The notes below the pieces were generated by a model that saw only the letters and a list, made by a program, of their open reading frames with translations, did no database searches and had not been told where the DNA came from. 64,000 bases of DNA from Pogostemon cablin. Its lineage: Eukaryota; Streptophyta; Magnoliopsida; Lamiales; Lamiaceae. The position numbers and the translations under genes are program-made. Location of the stretch: the NCBI GenBank assembly GCA_023678885.1, contig CM043001.1:9336092-9400091 (forward strand), read 5' to 3'. How positions within the stretch are numbered: position 1 is the first letter of the stretch; each line of letters begins with the position of its first letter. Below, one piece after another: positions 46,568 through 58,476 of this stretch.

Positions 46568-47849
46568 ACCCGGTAATATTGATAAAATAATGTAATATAG
46601 AAAAATTGATTTAATGGTCATATCCATAAATCATGTCATGACTATAATAAAGATAATAATTTTATCTTTTTCATATAGCGTTAATATTGATGATGGAGAT
46701 GTTTGTTTCCAAAACTAACCCAAGTTTTGATTATAAAAATCCACATCTAACTTTTAAAAAACTATCTTATATATATCTATGTAGATTATCTTTCCTCAAT
46801 TAATACAATATCTCCCTGTATCTCTCATATCTCATCTTATTTTTTACATTAATTAATACATTCTTACACATTATTTAACATAATGATTAAACCGACCCTA
46901 CAGAAGGGCTAAAAACAAATATATAGTCCTATTCTATACATTGTCAACCCCATTCCAACCCTCATCCAAACATCAAATATCTTTCTCAAAAGATAATACA
47001 AAGGAATACGTTTTTTTTAAACATTTATTAGAAAACAAAAGAAAAGGAATCAGGAATATATTAATTAATATTAAAGAGATGCAAAAATGTGTTCTTTCTC
47101 ATTAAAAAAACACAAAAAGAGTGGCGGGCAGCACGCCACACGAGGACAAAAAACTTTGCATTGGAGTAGGCCACAAGAGCTGTCGCTCCATTTTGTTTGA
47201 CCGTGAGGAACATTCTTCCATATCCTACTCTATTTCTTTATTATCCAACTGCTACATCAGCAGAAAAACTTCGCATTGGAGTAGGCCACAAGAGCTGTCG
47301 CCATGGGAAAAATAAATCAATAAAGTCCACGGTGGAAGTTGAATACTTACAGGTCGGTCCTTAACTTCAGTCAGATGGTCAGCCCATGGTGGTAACTATA
47401 GCCTCATTTCCCCAATTACTTGCTTTTATGGATCTCATGAGATGAGACAATGCATTGTATAAATGGTTGACATATTGGAGTCTGTAATGCGTACATAATA
47501 TGGTAATCGCCATACTCAATTATTTCAGTAGGACACATGCTGAGATCTCGAGAAAACCTACTCAATTACTCAATAACTGCTGACCAACAGCCATCTGCCA
47601 ATGACTCAGGTTGATTCCTTAATTGACAGCTTTGAAGTCGAATGTGATGCTTGGGAGTCTGTAACGTGTCGGCTGGTGAGAACACCCCAGTGGTGTTAAA
47701 CATAAACATATGTATAATATGTTGCTACTTAATACCGTAATGTCTATAATTACTGAGAGATTGGAGTACGTGCTGCAGAGTTCAAGTCGGTAATGAGAGT
47801 GAAAATAAACATGTTTTAGTGTCCAATTTAACACCTTTTTTATGGGAAT
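46568..47849. other. No gene; contains a 38-bp direct repeat
   Basis: AT-rich to about 47110. A 38-base sequence (AAAACTTTGCATTGGAGTAG onward) at 47150-47187 is repeated at 47265-47302 with one or two changes, 115 bases apart, in a GC-richer patch. Nothing recognised from 47310 to 47849. Confidence 0.4.
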
Positions 47850-49645
47850 TGTTGTCATATATTAGCACAAGTATCTTACATTTAATATATTTTAGAAAAA
47901 GGTACATTTGAGGAGTTTTATTGTGTTTTAGGTGGAAAAATGATCAAAAGTGCAATGTTGGAGAAAATGTGCAACTTGTGTAGGAATGCTGAAAAATGCA
48001 CGTCCAACTTGTGTAATTTTTCTATATTTTTGTGGAGCTCTGAACTAGAAGTATGGTATATGGATGGAAATCCACAGAAGAGAATATCGTTTTGGCATAA
48101 GGAACACTTCAATCGGAATTCAAACGAGAAAGTTATGATCAAAACGGTGATGTCGCGTAAGTTGTACTTGTTCAGCACGACTGTGCCACTTTGCATGACT
48201 TGTTAAACCTTTACATGTTATACTTTTTGTTATTTCTTTATATTTATAGAAAGCCAAGGAAGAGTAAATCACGTGAGAGCAAGTATCACTCAAATCGGAG
48301 CTCGGATGTGGAAGTTATGCGCGAAACGGTGAGACTGCACAATGCTGCTCAACCAAGGTCAACCTTGCTCAACCAAAACACTTTTGTCGAGCGGGGAACG
48401 CAAATCTATTTTTGTCGGGTTTTACACCCCATTGCGTGCATTTGCGTATTTTCCAAGAAAAAGCTCATCCAAGATCCATTAGGAGAGCTTACAAGTATAA
48501 AAGGGAATGTAGATTACACCAAGGAAGTGCCGCAACACAATCAAGGGGGGATCACCCCATCCATCATCCAAATTCTTTCTTCCATCCATCCATCACTTTG
48601 AAGATTCATCAGCTGAATCAAGAGGAGAACCAAGAGGAGGATTAAAGACGGAGAAGGATGTGATGATGCCCAAATCTAGGGTTTTTATTCGTTTCCTAAT
48701 TTATAGTGTATTTTCCAGATACATGGATAAGATCTATCCAACCCCCATGATTGTTCTTCGCAACATCATGGGCTAGAACCGTTTTAGTAGATCTAGGGTG
48801 TTGAAGGTTTTTATGATTAATTGAACTTTCGTGTGTATACTTTGTACAACACTACTTGTGGATTTATTTTATATATGACTATGCATTTTTAATCAATATT
48901 CATAGTCATTTTGTGCATCTTCAATTGGTATATAGAGTCTAAATATATATTTCTTGGTTGTAGATTGAGTGAATTCACTACTGAGCAGGCTGAGCAGGAT
49001 TCCATGTTATAATTCTAAGTGAGGTGAATCCGAAACTTTATTAGAACTGTCATATATGAATGTTTATGAATTGAATTGAATTTGGGTTAATAAGCAGGAT
49101 AAAGAGGTTAATTTTATAGTACTTATAAAGGGAGATCATATCGGGTTAGAGTACCAATCCTAGGGGAAAATAATTGATACTAATAGTACATAGAAAGGAG
49201 GGTGAAATTATATCTCTTGCTCCAAGGTTATTCACACGTGTTACACACATATTTACTTGTGTCTATAGAGTAGATTTGCATGGCTTAGTGATGCGTCTAT
49301 ATTCCATAAGGCAGAGTCGGACATTGATACACGAAAGAGAAATTAATGTGTGAAATCGGATTACCCTAGGGTTACCAAGTTTCCATTCTTGAGTCACATT
49401 CGTATTCTTCTTGTGTTTATTTTATTTTAATTTAATTGTTATTTAATTTTCAGTATTTTAGTTAGTTAATTAAATAATTAAATCCCAACCTTATTGCCTT
49501 ATTTTAATTAATTTAGTAAATAATTAAATTGATAATACGCTATCTTTTGGGTTCAATATTTAACTTGATCGCTTGCTTAAGCTGTAATTGATATCCTTAA
49601 TACTTGGGGATTAATTGTGTGTTGAGAAAATGCCTTAGTCGGCAC
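47850..49645 (+). repeat. X-like Gypsy LTR
   Basis: Shares its first part with the solo LTR at 25400 ('ggaatgctgaaaaatgca', 'tttttctatatttttgtg') and its middle and end with the X LTR at 53220-53410 and 58477-59240 ('gtaagatctatccaa', 'acactacttgtgg', 'gagcagg', 'aaagggagatcatatcgggtt'). It ends near 'gttgagaaaatgcctta', followed by a degraded tRNA-Asp-type primer site (CGGCACCGCCGGGG). The left end is not sharply defined. The segment 48330-48400 carries repeated GCTCAACCA words. Confidence 0.65.
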
Positions 49646-49689
49646 CGCCGGGGGGGTTGCACAATGTTGCGTACGAGCACCGAGTGATG

Positions 49690-50411
49690 TCAACGGGACT
49701 AGATTTTTATATCCATCGGCTGACACGGGGGTGGGACAAAGTCAATGCTGAACTTGAAATATACCAAGAAGACACGGTGTAGTTTGGCAGGAACATAACG
49801 CATCCAAGCATCGGCTGGCATGTATCTTTAATGAGGCCGAATAATATGTCAGAGATCATGCAAGTGAATGAAGAACATAAATGAAGATCAAATATGGGAG
49901 CACACACCTCCAGATGTGGCAGCAGAATGACTCAGTGAAGTGTGTGGAGTGTCATTAATGAACTTTTAACTTATTCTATTCCTATATAATTCGCATGTTA
50001 GATTTCACACATGCACCGACTAGATTTGTTGCATTTGTTCTCATTGAAAATTATAAATTGGCAATACCATGGCTATAGCAAGCTTGCCTACTTCATCCTA
50101 TTTTATTAATATTGTTGGCATCGATGCGTGCCGTACAAAGTCCGCCTGATTTTGTGCGTGGACTATAACCCACCCTAGGTGTTGATGTTCATTTTCATAT
50201 TCATGTAATAAAGTACTTCAATCTACTGACTGACAGGAACGCATGTACCTGAATTATTGGGTACAATAATGACATTAGCTTTGTCAATAGGGATTGGTTC
50301 CGTGTTTATACCATTCATGAAAAAATAATCAGATATGATCCGTGGAATAACAACTGCATCCAATATGACCGGTTTCCACACACAGGTGCCCACAATGTAA
50401 ATCATTAACAA
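49690..50411 (-). pseudogene. Possible Ulp1-like protease remnant
   Basis: Two minus-strand frames in order: 50411-50223 (VWKPVILDAVVIPRI onward) and 49907-49707 (DTCQPMLGCVMF, then SHPRVSRWI). The second resembles the plant-transposon Ulp1 (C48 cysteine peptidase) pattern in which HWMLGCV and YDS precede a 'HP.V.RW' stretch, but the catalytic His-Trp reads Gln-Pro and the Asp is not conserved. No active-site Cys block was found. If right, it is a dead relic of the Ulp1-type ORFs carried by some plant MULEs and other transposons. Low certainty. Confidence 0.25.
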
Positions 50412-50489
50412 TACAAATTAATTCAATAAAAAAAGAAACTATGTTCCCTGGTTGGTACGAAGAAACCCGTTATCGAAAATTTTCACGAT

Positions 50490-51133
50490 CTTTCAAAGCG
50501 CACACACTTAAGCCTGTTTTTATTTGTTATACTATTCGACCTCAAAATTAAAGCTTGGTTTTACTAGTTAAGGTTAATGAGCAAGTTCGAATGAATACTC
50601 TATAGGACCAAGGTTCTAATAGTTCGCGGACGGTTGAGTTCGCTTACATCCCTACTGCTGGGGTGATCGCACTCTACTAGATTAGGCCATGCGATGTTTG
50701 TCATGAACCACTGCACACTACTGAGTAAGCACCTGTACACACTGCACACAACTTTTTATGCACCACCACCAACGAGACACACTGAGTATGCACCAATGCG
50801 CAGTTCACATACTCATTACGCACCAACGCACTCAGCATACAATGCATACGCACCAATGCACACTACATGTTGTCACGGCTACTCTACGCATTGCTGAAGC
50901 TTTTCATGCCACATGAGCACGTAGAAGACCGCGCCAATACCAACACACTCTGCATCAATCGGCCACTCAGGTAGCTTTTAATTTTAAAATTAATGATTTT
51001 GTGTTGAGCGGCGGAGATTGCACGTTGTAGTCCTCAATGGATGGATTGACACCGTGGTCACGAGTGACCATGGGTCACATAAGTAGTCCTCATTATTTTA
51101 ATCCCTATTTTCATTCCGCTTTTGATTTAAAAA
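50490..51133 (+). repeat. LTR-like sequence before an iMet primer site
   Basis: Ends 'cattccgcttttgatttaaaa', a form common at plant Copia LTR ends. At 50690-50880 words such as TACGCACCAATGCAC, TATGCACCA and CACTGCACAC recur irregularly, giving a CA-rich low-complexity patch. The left boundary is unknown. Confidence 0.45.
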
Positions 51134-51146
51134 TGGTATCAGAGCC
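51134..51146 (+). other. Primer-binding site, tRNA-iMet type
   Basis: TGGTATCAGAGCC is the exact complement of the plant initiator tRNA-Met 3' end used by Copia elements and by plant pararetroviruses. Confidence 0.85.
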
Positions 51147-52519
51147 ATAGGTTTATTTATTTATGAATGGGAAAAATATTATAAACTTAAAATGAGAGGA
51201 GAGTTTCAAAGATATACGGATTCGAACGAAAGTTTGACATCCAAAAATGGTAGGACTAGTAGCCCTGTTCAAGACGAGAACAATAGCCCCTTCAAGCATG
51301 TTGGTCATAGTCGGACATGCATTCCTATCCAAGAATAATATCACATTCCGTACAGACAGATAGTGGAGAAAAGAGAAGAAGAAAACCAGAGATTTTGGGA
51401 TAACATAGAACGAGGAATGGAACATGCAACAGCTCAAGCCAATCAGATAGAGGAAGAACACCTAGAGGAAATCCGAAAGAATAAAATAAGATACTCCAAG
51501 GAGGTGTCAATAAATATATTATAACTCCACAGTTTCACTGAGATGCATTGACGTGTCCCCAGACACAAATAATGGAGAAGGTGATTAAATCAAGGTCCAA
51601 GTAAGATCTGCAAACCATACTTCTTTTCATGGTGGTAAAAAATGACGGAGTGGAAAGAGATCGAGGCAGATAACTCTAAGATGAACCAAGATCTGAGAAT
51701 AATATAGAAGATGATAAAATTCTTTAGAAAATATTGCCAAAACATGTCCAAAACGATAGCTGAGATCAGCTTCCAAATGGATATGATGGAGATGTTGTAA
51801 AACAAATAACTCGATCTCATCAAGAAATTAAAAAATCAGGTGGTGATTGGGAATAGGCTATAACGAAGGTTACCATCAACCAATGGATTAGAGCCCCTTT
51901 AACATCAAAAGGGGAAGACGACGGAGGCCACAAGACCAAAGAAGGAAAGTGAGAAGATGATCGCTATCCTTAAAGGAGAACCAACATCTCCACATGAAAA
52001 GAGCGAATCTTTATGATTTACAAGATCTGTATGAGTCCTTCTAAAGACTAACACTTATAGATTTAAAGATGAATGCAGAAGAGGCGTCAAGCTCTCAACA
52101 ACAGTTATGGGTCCCTCAGATACAACATGATTTGAGCCAAAATGAAGGAATCTCTGGATCGCTGGAGTTCAGGAGATGAGGTGAGAAGAGACAACCACAA
52201 ATCAAGGAGATTTCAGGATAAGAGAAATGGGATTGTCAACTAGAGCAAGTCGAGTTTGAGGGTCAAATCTACACAATACCCCATATGGTAGGTCACATTT
52301 TGAATCGATAAATCTAGACGGGTTGATCCTAAACCTCGACACTCTGGATTTCAAGAATAGAAAGTCCTTAATTGATGAATAAACGAATACAATGAAAATT
52401 GCAGGAGGCGCACTGGAGCTGAATAAAGAAGGGTTCATAAGATTCCTAACTATGAGGCTAGACATTTTAGTGAAGCGCGTCTAGGAATTACTCTCAGATG
52501 AAGTCAAGAAGGATGAGAG
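51147..52519 (+). pseudogene. Degenerate internal region after the iMet primer site
   Basis: A polar, purine-rich plus-strand sequence with many stops. Longest readable pieces are charged and helical (for example RFWDNIERGMEHATAQANQ; late, INLDGLILNLDTLDFKNRK then ALELNKEGFIRFLTMRLD, about 52300-52470). That would suit a decayed capsid or gag-type protein of a Copia element or of an endogenous pararetrovirus; I cannot decide between them. It is cut off at 52520 by the X LTR. Confidence 0.4.
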
Positions 52520-53413
52520 TGATAATTTACATATTTTGAGCTTCGATTAGTGCAAAAATTGAGTACAATTTGGTTGATTATTAAGACGAATCGGGTTGTT
52601 TATAGAAAATCCACAAATCAGGTGCTACTGAGGCCATTTGATCATATTTGTATAGCAAAACAAGTTGGAAGTGCTCAGAATTAGAAAATATGTTTTTCGA
52701 GGTGTAGTTCGACCAGGGAGAGGTGGTTCGATCAAGCTCAGGCTGGTCGAACTACAGAGTGAAGTCGAGCCGGAGTGTTTCAGTTTATAAAGAGGTTGTT
52801 CGACCAAGGTCGTGCAGTTCGACCAAGTGAAGCCAAGTTGAACGGTACAAAGTCAAGTCAAGTTGGGCGTGCAGACGAAGTCTAGTTTATAGACACGTAG
52901 CTCGACCGTGGTTTGACCAAGGAAGTCCAATTCGACCAAGTCTGGTCTGGTCAAACTGGGACACGTCAGCGTTGTAACGTCGGGAATTCACCTCCAGTGC
53001 ATGCGTGTGTGTGTTTTTCATGAAAAATACTAGTAAAAGTCCATAAAGAGAAGTTACAAGAATAAAAAGGGATGCAGAACACATTAAAAAGAGAGTTAGA
53101 TTCCACATCCATCCTACACCACATCCAAACCCTAACTCTATCCTACGGAGTTGTAGATAGAGATTGGTGCAGCGAATCAAGTGAGAACCAAGTGAAGATT
53201 TAAGATGGAGCGAGAAGCAACGGCACCCACATCTAGGGTTTATTTCGCAACTTAATCTTTCTTGTAATTTTCAAGACTATGGGTAAGATCTATCCAATTA
53301 CCATGAACGTTCTTTGAAGTAACATGGGCTAGAACCGCTTTGGTAGTTCTAAAGTTTATGAAGGTTTTATCTAGTTAATTGAACTTCCGTGTGTATACTC
53401 CGTACAATACTAA
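52520..53413 (+). repeat. X 5' LTR, left part
   Basis: Starts TGATAATTTACATATTTTG (compare the minus-strand X copy, TGATAATGATGTAAG). Carries about nine GTTCGACCA-type motifs at 52705-52960 and a leader with 'gtccataaagag' and 'ggtaagatctatccaa'. Interrupted at 53413 by element Y2; it resumes at 58477. Confidence 0.8.
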
Positions 53414-55011
53414 TGAGTGATATTTTCATCTAGATTTTAGTGTCTTTTATATGTGTTTTCGTATTATTTCATTCGTATTTTATGTATATTTTGTTGGTGT
53501 TTTGTGTTTTTGTAGAACTGTATGAGAATGAGTTTAAACATATGATTTTCAAGTAAAAATAGATTTTAGACGTGAAAAGGAAGATGTGGAAAAAAGCGAA
53601 TCTCAATTCCGAGTTGAAACGAGCAAGAAATGAATAATAGAAAAAAACACGGGTTGAAGGAGAAACACGGCCATGTTTGGCCGTATTACAGAAGAAACAC
53701 GGGCTGAAGGAGAAACACGGCCATGTTTGGCCGTGTTATAGAAGAAACACAGCCTGTTTTAGGCCGTGTGAGGTGGCATGGTCGTGTTCCTGAAAAATTC
53801 AAATTTTACACAAAAAATGCCCATTTCCCACTTAAGCCCATGATCCAAATTTTGCCCTAATTCCTTTGATCCTCCACCATTATAAATACCCTCATTTTCA
53901 AATTTTGAAGGGAGAAGGGTTTCACTTGGACACACACATCACATACCATTTTCTTCATTTTACACCCCATTCTTCATCCATCCATCTACCGTTGATCCCC
54001 TCCATCAAATCAACCATTCAAATGATCAAGGAAGCAAGGGGGGGTGAAGATTACAAGAAGAAGAAGGAGAAACTCCATTGAAGGACTTCAAAGGGGGAAT
54101 CTAATTCTAGTTTTTGTGAACTTCTTTATAGTTTTGTCATGGGATTTGTAGATACAATTATCTAAGTTGTTTTATCTAAGACTATGATAGGCTAATCTCC
54201 TTTGTGAGATTAGCTCCATGATTGGTGTTGGATAATTTAGTTTGAATGCAATTTAGTTTTAATCTTAATTGGGCATTTGTGTTATTTCTATCATTGATGT
54301 TAATTGTTTAATTTATATGGTTGATTTGTGTACTTAATTATCTTGGCATGTGATTAAATTGAGAAATCAATTATGCATTTAAGATAGTTTATTGAATCAT
54401 TTCCTCATACACTTCATGTACATTAATTTAGAATGAGATAGAGATATCCGTCTAGATTTAGAACCCTTTGATAGAATATTTGATTAGCTTAATCGAGAGA
54501 TTAGTTGATTAGATAAGGGGACCCAAACCATTAGTGAATTCATAGTACCTTAAAAGAGAATATTGTCTATGATTTAGTACCTCATTAGGGAACTCACAAA
54601 GTAATTAGTACCTAGTGGGAGGTGTTCACTTTGTTCTCAATCATATGTACTTTTGGGAGCCTTATTGAGGGCTTACATCCTATCCATCTCGAGAGAGAGT
54701 TTAGGTGGAAGTAGTGATCGATCCTATGCCATGTCCATGAGAGATTATAATTAATTGCATGATTTCTTTATTATCTATGCCATGATTGTTGTTAATCTCA
54801 TCCTTGCATCATTTGGAACCCACTTATCTTGGCATTTATTCTATTCTTGTTTCTTGCATTAGTTTAATTTTGTTTATTTGTAAGCTATCCATCCTATTAT
54901 GTCGTCCTTATAAAATCACGATAAACTTGAGATCGCTTAAACTCTAGCACGTTCCTCCCTTGGGTTCAATAAATTCTTTAATTGGTCATCCCGACTATAA
55001 ACGTTCAATCA
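53414..55011 (+). repeat. Y2 5' LTR
   Basis: 1598 bases, TGAGTGATATTTTCATC to CAATCA. The stretch 'catctagattttagtgtc' matches the Y1 LTR start. A cassette with ACACGGCCATGTTTGGCCG occurs twice at 53650-53740, plus related words to 53790, in the same place as the Y1 cassette. Confidence 0.85.
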
Positions 55012-55013
55012 AA

Positions 55014-55031
55014 TGACGTTATTGCCGAGGA
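55014..55031 (+). other. Y2 primer-binding site, decayed
   Basis: TGACGTTATTGCCGAGGA aligns with the expected TGGCGCCGTTGCCGGGGA with five changes, every one G-to-A or C-to-T, as methylated cytosines decay. Confidence 0.75.
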
Positions 55032-55151
55032 GGTAACGATCGCTAGTAGTTTGACGAAGGATTGTTTAGAGTGGTCTTAATAAGGACATTTTTTTTTTGC
55101 ATCTTATTTTTGCTTTAGAAAATTTTGTTCTAATTTTTCTTTCTCTTGTAG

Positions 55152-56153
55152 GTGCACACCTTGAGAAGAAAGAAGAAGGTGAACAAGCCCAAAAATATGA
55201 GCTACATCGATATTCATCGAGATATTGTAAATAGAAGTGCTCATTCCACTACGAACACACAAGGAAATTTTCAAGGATTTCAAATGCCAAATTTTGAGCC
55301 AAACTTGCAACCGGATTTCGGAGTACAACATATGCAATTCCAACAACAAAGTTATGAAGATTTTGGAGACCCTCATCAAATGCATCAACAAGTATACCCT
55401 CAAGGTGTGGAAGATGTTTTTTAAGAAAATTTTTCTAGACATCAAGAAGGAAATCAACCACAACTATGGGGAAATTTTCAAGACTCCAACACCTCTTATT
55501 CTACCCAAAGCGACTACAAAGAAAGGCTTAGAGATGAGTTGATTGAAAAGATTATGGTGCTCTTGGAACATGAGAGGAAGTTTAATGAAGCGTGGATGGA
55601 TCGAATAGGAAATTGGTGTGAAATGGTGATAAATGCAATTGTAGCATTAGGTGCTAGATTGGATTCCATTGAGCACCAAGTTAGTCAAGTTGTGCCCACC
55701 GTGGAGAGACTTCAAGAAGAGAACAACAAGCCTTCTACCTCCGGAACAACGAATCTATGCATGGCCATTAAGTATAGGAAAGAGGATAGTTTAGGGGTTG
55801 ATGAGGTTATGAAGGAGAAGAGAGAAAGAGTGCCTAAGTGGGTGAAAGTAAAGGAGTTGAAAGAAGAGTTGAAGGGGGAATTCGAAAGATTTGTCGAGTC
55901 TCTTGAAGTGATGGTTGAGAAAGTAAAGTTTCAAAATCAAGAAGAAATTCGTGTCCTTATGGAAGAAAAGAAACCTCCGGAAACAAAGATCTTGGATTCT
56001 ACTCCCCACAAGAAAAAACCTTCTCATTCTATTGAAATTTCAAACTCTCTTAAGAATTTTCATGATTTTATTTATAAAAATTTGTTTGTTGAAAATTGTA
56101 GGAAAATGATTGCAAGAGGGCACCAACACATATCAATACTCGAATTCTTATAG
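55152..56153 (+). pseudogene. Y2 internal ORF, coiled-coil, one stop
   Basis: One frame of 333 codons from MHTLRRKKKVNK with a single TAA at 55422. The N-terminal 90 residues are Gln/Met/Phe-rich; the middle (codons about 130-200) is amphipathic and coil-like (ELIEKIMVLLEHERKFNEAW, then ARLDSIEHQVSQVVPTVERL); the end is Lys/Glu-rich. No gag core, zinc knuckle or protease seen, so it is not the same ORF as Y1 gag-pro although the elements are related. It may be a rearranged gag with only terminal parts left. The start follows an AG|GTGCACACC-like context just downstream of the leader. Confidence 0.6.
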
Positions 56154-56189
56154 AGGGATGTAGTTAAAGTTCAAAATACATATAAAGTC

Positions 56190-56372
56190 CCATGGAAAAA
56201 ATGGAACAAGTGGAAAGGGCCATTCCTTGTGAAGAACGCCTTCGAAGACCAATTGGTTGAGTTATTCAAAAAAAAAGGAAATGTTCTTGTGGTTGAACGA
56301 GAGAACACAAGGCACTACTTCAAGAAGAAACCTATGACAGTGCCTAAGGACTATTCTAGACCACCATGAGCT
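56190..56372 (+). pseudogene. Y2 pol C-terminal scrap
   Basis: Translation reads WNKWKGPFLVKNAFEDQLVE and then VVERENTRHYFKKK, matching the post-integrase tail of plant Gypsy pol (W.GPF.V...F..G.VE, then VN..R.KHY). It is followed by the conserved 'gatgggaggcaaccc' block at about 56416. Everything between gag and this scrap is lost. Confidence 0.65.
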
Positions 56373-58461
56373 TGATAATATCATCTGGCTTGAAGACGTT
56401 AAACTTAGCGCTAGATGGGAGGCAACCCATCATTATCTTAATTGCTTTATTTAGTGCTTTCAATAAGAATTGTGGATTTGATATTGTTTTGTAATTTGGG
56501 TATGTATGCGGATTGTGCTAGTGAGGAGAATGTGTATTGAAGATACGAGAAGTACTTGATTTGAAGTGTGTAGGTACGTCTCACCACTTTTGCAAATTTA
56601 ATTCTCGACTCTTTTCTCGATTTAAGTTTGGGGGGATGTTGTGGGATGTGACATACATGTTTTGTTAGTAAGCATATTCTTCTCATATTTTTGGGGTAAT
56701 TTAAAAAATTTCTCATTAGTTTGATATGATTTTGGTCCGATTGGTTGTGTTGAAGTGCATAATAGTCTATATTCTTATTGCAATTGTTGAGCTAATAGTT
56801 TTGATGAGTCGTTGAGAATAAATGAAGTGTAGTGGAAGCACGAATTGAGCCTGGAGATCAAGTCGATATTTATTGTGCATTCAATCCGGAAGAACATGCC
56901 AACCATTTCCACTACCAAATGCTTTTCTAAGGGAGTTCACTTTACATTTCATCACTTCTATGTTCTTAGCATACCTTGATATTGATTTGGATTGTTTCGG
57001 ATTAGCATGCTACTTCATGTGTTATGTTTTTGGGAAGTTTACTTTCATAATCTAGGATTTCAATTTTCAATCAAAAGATGGGGATGCTTGTGAGCTTACT
57101 TGAATATGGATGTTATGAATGTGTGCTTAATTTTCTAATGATGGATGGTTTTGTTGTTTTTGCATGTTATATGTCTTTGGTTGTTTCTTATTTGTTGTGT
57201 CTTTATTTTATATTTTGTGTGTTTTCTTATTCTTGTTTAGGGATTGTTTTGGTGGTTTGTTTTGGGATATTGTGAGTCATTTTTTTGAATGTGAGTAATG
57301 ACATGTTGTGGTGATAAGTGATGACAAGTTATGATTAAGAATCTCTACACTTTCAAATTGTGACATGTTTTACTTAACTTGTTCAATTTTGAGATGAATG
57401 TGGTGTAATAAGTTCCTTAAGGCCCAATGCATAAGCCTGTGAGCATTTGAGCCTCAACCGTGCATACATGGTATTTTTCTTCATGAGTGGATCGATTGCA
57501 TTTGATAAGTTAGAACTTGCTCAAGGACAATAGGAACAAGCCCGATTAGTGGAGATTAGTGATATGATCTAAGGTCATCCTTGTCATTTATAGTCATTGA
57601 CATATATTTTCCTACCATGAACATCATCCCTAGTCAACCATTTTGAGCCTTTAAATCTATTTATTGTGATTAAGCACAATACAAGCCTTGATTACCCATG
57701 TAAACCTTATATACCTTTTGTATGAGTAATGGAGGAGATGGTAGCTAGAAAGGAGTGATGAGATAACAAAAGAAGAAAAAGAAATGGTAAGGAAGCAAGA
57801 AAAAGGATGAAAAGAGAACAAATAAGAATGGACATGCAACCTTAAAACAAGAAAAAGAGCAAAGTGCCAACAATATGCTCAAGTACTTAAAAGTCCAAAG
57901 AATGAAGCATGAATCAAAAGAAGCTCAATCTAAGAAAAGTTAATGATTAGTGCTTGTGATTACCAAAGTTGAGAAAGGAAGAAATATAAGTGAAGGTATG
58001 GAAGAAAGTAGCTACCTCTTCGATTACTTGCACTTGATTAGTCACTATACCTATATTTTTCCTACCTTATCAAAGAGACTATCATTACATCCTTAATGAA
58101 AGACCGTATTGATCATTAATTGAAACTTTGGTGGTTTGTGAATGTAGTACACGAGCAAGCTTAAAGCGAGTCGAGCCAATAGGTTAATGAGTGTTGATTT
58201 ACCCCACTTCATAGAGTGTTGAGTGAAATTGATAATCTATATGAGGCTTGGACTAAAAAGGAACTATATTACTCTTTATTCTCTTTTAATTGAACTTGTT
58301 AATTTTTCATGTCATGAATCTAATGTTGCAGGATAACTTAGTATAGTTTGTGATTCTTATTGTTATTGATGTGTTATTGCTTATATTTGTTAGGTCTTTT
58401 ACTAGGTGAAAACCTTCCCTCTTTGTTTATCGTTTACGTTGCTCGAGGATGAGCAACATTT
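56373..58461 (+). other. Y2 3' untranslated region
   Basis: About 2.1 kb, non-coding, collinear with the Y1 region 18069-15802 (shared 'gagcctcaaccgtgc' and 'ttagtcactat' blocks). Contains an internal polypurine-like AAGTTTGGGGGGAT at 56624-56637. Short frames of 60-66 codons are hydrophobic by T-richness only. Confidence 0.6.
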
Positions 58462-58474
58462 TAAGTTTGGGGGT
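58462..58474 (+). other. Y2 polypurine tract
   Basis: TAAGTTTGGGGGT preceded by 'gctcgaggatgagcaac', as in Y1. No LTR follows. Confidence 0.8.
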
Positions 58475-58476
58475 AC

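Larger units (their letters stand above)
53414..58476 (+). mobile_element. Gypsy element Y2, nested in the X LTR, no 3' LTR
   Basis: A 5063-base insert in the X LTR, shown by the intact copy at 48840-48870. It has a 5' LTR (53414-55011), a decayed primer site, one ORF, a scrap of the pol C-terminus, a 2-kb untranslated region and a polypurine tract, then stops: the next bases are X LTR. Flanks ACTAA (53409-53413) and ACTAC (58477-58481) look like a 5-base target duplication with one change. It belongs to the same family as Y1 (matching LTR start, untranslated-region blocks and polypurine tract). Confidence 0.8.

Noticed and set aside
55104..55463. 119-codon minus-strand frame
   Set aside because: Antisense shadow of the Y2 ORF at 55152-56153.
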